From assembly GCA_018396395.1 (NCBI GenBank), contig JAGTQN010000017.1:12408-21916 (forward strand): 9,509 bases of DNA, written 5' to 3'. The notes under the pieces are model-generated. The model saw only the letters and a list, made by a program, of their open reading frames with translations. It did no database searches and was not told where the DNA came from. Positions 6,599 to 9,509 of this stretch are shown piece after piece; within the stretch, counting starts at the first letter, position 1; each line of letters opens with the position of its first letter. Position numbers and translations under genes: made by a program. Source of the stretch: Candidatus Bathyarchaeota archaeon (lineage in GTDB: Archaea > Thermoproteota > CALKCG01 > B24 > JAGTQN01).

Positions 6599-6612
6599 AA
6601 ACCTAAAAGTCC

Positions 6613-6689
6613 GATGATTCTTTAAGGACCTAAAGGATGATTCCTAAAGTTCTAAAAGGGCTATACAAACTTAAAGATTCTTCCTAAAG
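6613..6689 (+). repeat. Three imperfect 14-bp repeats downstream of nrdD
   Basis: GATGATTCTTTAAG (6613-6626), GATGATTCCTAAAG (6636-6649) and GATTCTTCCTAAAG (6676-6689) each match a GATNNTTCCTAAAG-like unit at about 12 of 14 positions. Further CTAAAAG strings lie at 6603-6609 and 6652-6658. They fill the spacer between convergent nrdD and padR. Spacing is irregular (23 and 40 nt), so this is not a CRISPR array. Confidence 0.4.
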
Positions 6690-6690
6690 G

Positions 6691-6703
6691 GATTCTATTT
6701 TAG
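6691..6703 (+). terminator. T-rich end of the nrdD transcript
   Basis: GATTCTATTTTAG is the most T-rich plus-strand stretch before the convergent padR stop. It is a possible archaeal U-tract terminator, supported by composition only. Confidence 0.25.
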
Positions 6704-6709
6704 AGGGTT

Positions 6710-7066
6710 TCACTCGGCGATTAGGTCTTCCAAAAGCTCGCCTATAGGCATCCTAAAGAGCTTTTTAAGGCGGTCTAAGAGTTGTCTCCCTTCCTCTGTT
6801 ATCGAATAATATTTTATTCGCCTTCTCCCTCTTTCAACCCACTGACCGGCTATAAATCCCCTAACCTCCATATCGTATAGGAGGGGGTAAATACTACCTG
6901 GCTGAAAGCTTAAGCCAGTAAGGTTCTTCATCTCCTTAACAATCGTATAACCGGATCTGGATCCTTGGCTTAAAAGCCAAAGAACTATGGACCTGTTAAG
7001 GCCTCTGGTAATGGCTTTAATGAGTTCCCCCTCGATTTCATCTTTGGGGGACCTCATTCCTTTCAT
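6710..7066 (-). CDS. PadR-family transcriptional regulator (copy 1)
   Basis: A 118-residue winged-helix repressor of the short PadR type. Seen: an N-terminal helix-turn-helix with GLNRSIVLWLLSQGSRSGYTIVKEMKNLTG (residues 22-51), the PadR hallmark PGSIYPLLYDMEVRGFI (56-72), and the beta-wing GRRRIKYYSITEEGRQLL (79-96), followed by a short C-terminal helix for dimerisation. It is roughly 45% identical by eye to the divergent copy at 7427-7789, so the two are paralogues. GGAGG (7069-7073 on the plus strand as CCTCC) is a strong ribosome site, 2 nt before ATG 7066 and 11 nt before an internal ATG at 7057, so the true start may be 7057. The TATA candidate AATTTAAAATAATG (about 7093-7107) fits a very short leader. 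Neither its effector nor its target is seen; autoregulation is the usual pattern. Confidence 0.9.
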   Translation of the reverse strand: MKGMRSPKDEIEGELIKAITRGLNRSIVLWLLSQGSRSGYTIVKEMKNLTGLSFQPGSIYPLLYDMEVRGFIAGQWVERGRRRIKYYSITEEGRQLLDRLKKLFRMPIGELLEDLIAE

Positions 7067-7092
7067 AGCCTCCTAAATTAAAGTTAGTTTTT

Positions 7093-7107
7093 CATTATTT
7101 TAAATTT
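7093..7107 (-). promoter_or_regulatory. TATA region of padR copy 1
   Basis: On the minus strand AAATTTAAAATAATG is centred about 34 nt before ATG 7066. The predicted transcript start near 7074 leaves just enough leader to hold the GGAGG site. Confidence 0.5.
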
Positions 7108-7145
7108 GACAATTTATGGATTTATCTAAAGAATTTGGGAGATAA

Positions 7146-7183
7146 ACCATATGTAATGGTATTCAATAGAAATATGGATACCA
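7146..7183. promoter_or_regulatory. Dyad cluster, candidate PadR operator
   Basis: TGGTATTCA (7157-7165) and TGGATACCA (7175-7183) form an inverted repeat with one mismatch and a 9-nt spacer, 27 bp in total. The left arm overlaps a second dyad, ACCAT (7146-7150) with ATGGT (7156-7160). The size and two-fold symmetry suit a dimeric winged-helix repressor such as PadR. It lies about 40-75 bp upstream of the TATA box of padR copy 1. Binding is inferred. Confidence 0.45.
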
Positions 7184-7223
7184 AAAAGTCGATCCTCCCA
7201 TTTCATCTTCCTAGACTTTTTTT
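7183..7223 (+). terminator. Hairpin with T7 tail inside the divergent padR spacer
   Basis: AAAAAGTC (7183-7190) and GACTTTTT (7214-7221) are a perfect 8-bp inverted repeat with a 23-nt loop; the right arm runs into seven T residues (7217-7223). On the plus strand it looks like a terminator, but no gene lies upstream of it on that strand. It may block read-through between the divergent promoters or end a small RNA. Confidence 0.35.
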
Positions 7224-7365
7224 ACAAATTGATGATGGAATTTAAAAATCCTCAAGGATCTCCATGGGGTTGTTTAGTCAAAGCAATAAGTAACCGAAGA
7301 ATTCCCTTCCGGAGATCGATGGTTGTGACCCTTGAAGCCTAATTTAAATAATTTGAATACTTTAA

Positions 7366-7380
7366 ATGTCATTATAACAT
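7366..7380. promoter_or_regulatory. ATGT-N7-ACAT site beside the padR copy 2 promoter
   Basis: ATGTCATTATAACAT is a dyad with ATGT and ACAT half-sites, the half-site type reported for PadR regulators, here with a 7-nt spacer where 8-10 nt is more common. It ends about 10 bp before the TATA box, so an occupant could block TBP/TFB binding. A role in autoregulation or cross-regulation is inferred. Confidence 0.45.
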
Positions 7381-7389
7381 GGGAAAAAG

Positions 7390-7401
7390 GAAAAATATTT
7401 C
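7390..7401 (+). promoter_or_regulatory. TATA box of padR copy 2
   Basis: GAAAAATATTTC, preceded by a purine-rich GGGAAAAAG that could serve as BRE, is centred about 31 nt before ATG 7427. It predicts transcription starting at about 7420-7424, so the message has almost no leader. Confidence 0.5.
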
Positions 7402-7426
7402 GGTATGATAAAATGCAGTGGGCCCC

Positions 7427-7789
7427 ATGAAGGAGAGCAAATTCATTCCAAATTTTGTCCAAGGGTTGAGCAGACTCCTTGTTCTATGGCTTTTAAGCAT
7501 CGAACCGAGGTCGGGTTATGGATTAATGGATGAGGTGAAAAGGTTGACAGGTCATCGGTTGCATCCTGGCTTCATATATCCCTTCCTAAAGTCCTTGGAG
7601 GGAGGAGAATTCATTATTGGTCGTTGGGCCAAAAAGGGAGGTCGCCGTGTCAAGTATTATTCCCTCACAGAAAGGGGAAGGGGGCTCCTTGAAAAGGCAA
7701 GGATGGCCTTACGAAAACCCATGAAGGGGCTCATCACAGATCTATTGAGAAGTGAGGATGCTATAAGCCTCGATTCTCAGACTGGTTAA
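7427..7789 (+). CDS. PadR-family transcriptional regulator (copy 2)
   Basis: A winged-helix repressor of about 120 residues, paralogous to the divergent copy 1. Seen: the helix-turn-helix FVQGLSRLLVLWLLS followed by RSGYGLMDEVKRLTG; the PadR hallmark HPGFIYPFLKSLEGGEFI; and the wing GGRRVKYYSLTERGRGLL. It carries an extra C-terminal tail of about 10 polar residues. The start is ATG 7427 because the TATA box places the transcript start only a few nucleotides upstream and there is no Shine-Dalgarno; GTG 7418 in the same frame is possible. Differences from copy 1 lie mainly in the recognition segment after LTG (HRLHPGF versus LSFQPGS) and in the C-terminal helix, which suggests partly different DNA or effector specificity. 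No target operon is adjacent except copy 1 itself and possibly orc1/cdc6 downstream. The family call is firm. Confidence 0.9.
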   Translation: MKESKFIPNFVQGLSRLLVLWLLSIEPRSGYGLMDEVKRLTGHRLHPGFIYPFLKSLEGGEFIIGRWAKKGGRRVKYYSLTERGRGLLEKARMALRKPMKGLITDLLRSEDAISLDSQTG

Positions 7790-7826
7790 GATCAAAAAGA
7801 AAATAAAAAAGAAAAGGAATGTTCCT

Positions 7827-7880
7827 AAGCCTTTTTAAAGAAGGGCTCTCCAAGAGAGCAAAAAGGCTTTATTTTATTTA
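7827..7880 (+). terminator. Compound hairpin plus T-rich tract after padR copy 2
   Basis: The outer stem AAGCCTTTTT (7827-7836) with AAAAAGGCTT (7860-7869) is a perfect 10 bp. It encloses an inner 6-bp stem GCTCTC (7845-7850) with GAGAGC (7854-7859) and a CAA loop, with an 8-nt bulge on the left side only. The right arm continues into TTATTTTATTTA, so it resembles an intrinsic terminator of padR copy 2. The same T-rich tract also serves as the promoter candidate of the next gene. Confidence 0.6.
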
Positions 7881-7881
7881 A
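7870..7881 (+). promoter_or_regulatory. TATA box of the orc1/cdc6 gene
   Basis: TATTTTATTTAA is centred about 25 nt before ATG 7900. This is the expected TATA-to-start distance, so the transcript probably begins at or next to the start codon. No Shine-Dalgarno precedes it. Confidence 0.55.
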
Positions 7882-7899
7882 TCGAAATCATTATTGTTA

Positions 7900-9096
7900 A
7901 TGAGCCCCAATTCATCGATAAGCGATTTAGGAAGAAGTGCGATCTTCGAGGATGAAGGAAAGCTAGATGTTAATTATGTTCCCCCTACCCTTCCCCATCG
8001 GGAATCCCAGTATGGTTCCCTTCTCCAGACCTTTCGTGGGATGATCGATACTCCAGGAAAGGTTGGACCAAAGGCCATCCTTGTCGGTAGTGTTGGTACA
8101 GGAAAAACAGCTCTATCACAGCGTTTCGGCATGGATCTTGAAGCCTCAGCCAAGGAAAGAGGAGGCCTGAAGTTGCGATATATCCATTTGAATTGCCATC
8201 TCCTCAGAGGTAGCCTATCTTTTATCCTTTCAGAGATCCTCTCTCGATTTTTTCCAACCTTTCCTCGGCGTGGGCTTTCATCTGAGGAGCTCCTTCAGAC
8301 CTTGATGAAGGTACTTGATGAAGAGGATTCCTACCTTCTCCTATCCCTTGACGATGCCGAGGCCCTCATCCAAAGGGAAGGCCCTAGGTCCCTCTATATC
8401 CTTTCAAGGGTCCATGAGGGGCGATTGAACAAACCCTTAAGGCTTGGTTTAATCCTTATCCTAAGGGAAGCATGGGTCCTGAGTACAATCGATAAGGCAA
8501 CTTTGAGCACCCTCCAGAGAAACATCATTAGACTTCCTCCCTATGGAAGGGATGAGCTCTTCGACATCATCAGATACAGGGCATCCATAGCCCTACGGAT
8601 GGGTGCCATATCCGATGAGGCCCTTAGCTTGATTGCCGATCTTTGTGCCCATGAAGGTGATGCAAGGTTTGCCATAGAGATTCTTCTTAGGGCTGGAAAG
8701 TATGCAGAAAGATACGGTGCCCATAGCATCCTTCCTGAACATGTGAGGGAAGCCCATGGAAGTCTAGGGTATCCACCTTCCTTGATTGATTATCTTCGAT
8801 CCCTAGGACTTCATGAGAAGATCCTCCTTCTAGCCTTGGCACGGGAACTCCTCGCTAATCCAGAAAAGGCCTATGTTACGATGGGTGATGTGGAGCGCGC
8901 GTACGCTTTGGCCTGTGAGGAGAAGGGGGAAGCACCAAGAAGCCATACCCAGCTTTGGAAGTATCTGGGAACCCTATCAGCCATAGGTCTCGTATCCACG
9001 AGGATCTCAGGGGAAGGGCAGAGGGGAAAGACAACCTTCATTGGCATGCCTTATCCCGCAGATTCCATGGAAAAAGCTATTCTCGAATATCTTTAG
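7900..9096 (+). CDS. cdc6: Orc1/Cdc6 replication initiator (AAA+ ATPase)
   Basis: This protein recognises replication origins and loads MCM helicase in archaea. Seen (398 residues from ATG 7900): YVPPTLPHRESQ at about 26-37, the lead-in typical of Orc1/Cdc6; Walker A GSVGTGKT (63-70); Walker B LLLSLDDAE with D151-D152, where DE is canonical; the sensor-2 segment GDARFAIEILLRAG from 253; and a C-terminal winged-helix domain of about 120 residues for DNA binding. The sensor-1 strand reads LILREAW without the usual Asn, so this is a divergent Orc1/Cdc6 type and ATP hydrolysis may be altered. The length is normal. TTG 7894 is in frame, but ATG 7900 fits a leaderless transcript. Archaeal origins often lie beside such genes, but I see no origin-recognition boxes here. 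It is convergent with the unrecognised gene downstream. Confidence 0.93.
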   Translation: MSPNSSISDLGRSAIFEDEGKLDVNYVPPTLPHRESQYGSLLQTFRGMIDTPGKVGPKAILVGSVGTGKTALSQRFGMDLEASAKERGGLKLRYIHLNCHLLRGSLSFILSEILSRFFPTFPRRGLSSEELLQTLMKVLDEEDSYLLLSLDDAEALIQREGPRSLYILSRVHEGRLNKPLRLGLILILREAWVLSTIDKATLSTLQRNIIRLPPYGRDELFDIIRYRASIALRMGAISDEALSLIADLCAHEGDARFAIEILLRAGKYAERYGAHSILPEHVREAHGSLGYPPSLIDYLRSLGLHEKILLLALARELLANPEKAYVTMGDVERAYALACEEKGEAPRSHTQLWKYLGTLSAIGLVSTRISGEGQRGKTTFIGMPYPADSMEKAILEYL

Positions 9097-9118
9097 AATA
9101 CCTTAAACGAATCCTGTC

Positions 9119-9144
9119 CTTAGGCTATGAAAAATGAGGCTAAG
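9119..9144. terminator. Stem-loop between convergent genes at the 3' ends
   Basis: CTTAGGCT (9119-9126) and AGGCTAAG (9137-9144) pair with one mismatch around a 10-nt loop, ATGAAAAATG. On the minus strand the loop carries TTTTT and the right arm overlaps the stop of the downstream minus-strand gene. It is a possible shared 3' end element. Confidence 0.3.
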
Positions 9145-9439
9145 ATAAGCTAAGCGAAGACAAGAGCTCCCCTCGAACATCTACCAACATCCGAATATTA
9201 TCCTTGTAAGGATTTACGGAGTCAAAGGGTAACCAGATCCCTATTCCATTTTTCCTCGCCCTTTCATAGAGTTTCATGACTGTAGCCGCATCGAGAAAGG
9301 CAGAACTGAGATTCATAGCCATTATGCGCTCTTCCTCCGCCCCCTTCCTGGCTTCCGCCTTGTTATTGTTTCCCATACATCCGCGTAGACCTTGGTATCT
9401 ACACTCAATTAGATGCGAGTCCGGAATTCTGGAATACAA
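9140..9439 (-). CDS. Hypothetical protein, about 99 residues, start uncertain
   Basis: I do not recognise this protein. The minus-strand frame encodes a soluble, mixed-charge sequence with no signal peptide or membrane segment. It has an N-terminal part with Cys (ECRYQGLRGCMGNNN), a charged helix-like stretch KAEARKGAEEERIMAMNL, and a conserved-looking end, AATVMKLYERARKNGIGIWL followed by PFDSVNPYKDNIRMLVDV. Codon use (AGG, ATA, GGA) is like that of its neighbours and no other gene occupies either strand here, so I think it is real. The longest form starts with TTG 9439; ATG 9376 (residue 22) or ATG 9322 (residue 40) are alternatives, and no clear Shine-Dalgarno marks any of them. It could also be the truncated C-terminal part of a larger decayed gene. 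The gene ends convergently with orc1/cdc6, 43 bp away. Confidence 0.5.
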   Translation of the reverse strand: MYSRIPDSHLIECRYQGLRGCMGNNNKAEARKGAEEERIMAMNLSSAFLDAATVMKLYERARKNGIGIWLPFDSVNPYKDNIRMLVDVRGELLSSLSLS

Positions 9440-9492
9440 TTTGTGATAATTAGGAATTACTTAGGCTGTGGCAAAATTCTTAGGCTTTTCCT

Positions 9493-9501
9493 CCCATATA
9501 A
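9493..9501 (-). promoter_or_regulatory. TATA-like element upstream of the hypothetical gene
   Basis: On the minus strand AGTTATATGG could place a transcript start near 9471, about 30 nt before TTG 9439. The window ends just beyond it, so the context is incomplete. Bases 9440-9492 hold nothing else I can support apart from two CTTAGGCT strings. Confidence 0.3.
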
Positions 9502-9509
9502 CTCCCCAT

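Larger units (their letters stand above)
7067..7426. other. AT-rich divergent spacer between the two padR genes
   Basis: These 360 bp contain no gene I can firmly support. In order they hold the copy 1 TATA region, the dyad cluster, the T7 hairpin, an open frame of about 36 codons (7235-7342, plus strand; weak), an inverted repeat GATCTCC/GGAGATC (7257-7263 and 7311-7317), the AT-rich ATTTAAATAATTTGAATAC, an ATGT-N7-ACAT site and the copy 2 TATA box. The high AT content would also suit a DNA-unwinding region, but no origin boxes are recognisable. Confidence 0.6.

Noticed and set aside
6603..6689. CRISPR-like array
   Set aside because: The repeat units are only about 14 bp, imperfect, and irregularly spaced by 9-26 nt.
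7274..7462. 62-codon minus-strand open frame in the padR spacer
   Set aside because: It runs antisense into the start of padR copy 2, crosses the TATA box, and the peptide looks random.
7790..7899. Possible replication origin next to orc1/cdc6
   Set aside because: No origin-recognition-box repeats are recognisable here or in the padR spacer. The symmetric element is better explained as a hairpin terminator.
8955..9137. 60-codon plus-strand open frame at the end of orc1/cdc6
   Set aside because: It overlaps the conserved winged-helix coding region in another frame and has no start signals.
9480..9509. 3' end of a minus-strand gene entering from the right edge
   Set aside because: Ten open codons followed by a TAA are far too short to distinguish from chance.

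Overview
The window looks like chromosomal DNA of an archaeon, probably a thermophilic or anaerobic member of the Thermoproteota (TACK) side of the tree; I cannot place it more precisely. The evidence is an archaeal Nre-family DNA repair protein, an Orc1/Cdc6 initiator, an F420-type luciferase-like oxidoreductase, an oxygen-sensitive class III ribonucleotide reductase, heavy use of AGG and ATA codons, TATA-type promoters close to the start codons, and several apparently leaderless starts. There are no rRNA, tRNA, CRISPR, IS or phage features.

Layout. 24-1274 (+): Nre DNA repair protein ending in a PCNA-binding (PIP-box) motif. About 1611-2543 (+): luciferase-like, probably F420-dependent oxidoreductase, with an alternative start at 1524. 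2679-3824 (-): cytoplasmic serine hydrolase of the class C beta-lactamase/DD-peptidase fold, convergent with the oxidoreductase. 4115-4660 (+): macro-domain protein. 4841-6598 (+): nrdD, the catalytic subunit of anaerobic ribonucleoside-triphosphate reductase. 6710-7066 (-) and 7427-7789 (+): two paralogous PadR-type regulators, head to head around an AT-rich 360-bp region full of dyads. 7900-9096 (+): Orc1/Cdc6. 9140-9439 (-): unrecognised short protein.

How the genes fit together. Three of the nine genes serve DNA metabolism: Nre (damage repair through PCNA), NrdD (dNTP supply without oxygen) and Orc1/Cdc6 (origin recognition and helicase loading). The macro protein next to nrdD may handle ADP-ribose derivatives. 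However, the genes are mostly single transcription units on alternating strands, each with its own candidate promoter, so the window is not one operon. No activase gene (nrdG) lies beside nrdD.

The most distinctive part is the divergent PadR pair. Its intergenic region carries a 27-bp imperfect dyad, an ATGT-N7-ACAT site beside the TATA box of the plus-strand gene, and a hairpin with a T7 tail in the middle. The pair is followed by a long compound hairpin/T-tract that doubles as the promoter of a probably leaderless orc1/cdc6. I found no clearly novel multi-gene system; the findings are mainly regulatory structure and altered active-site residues.
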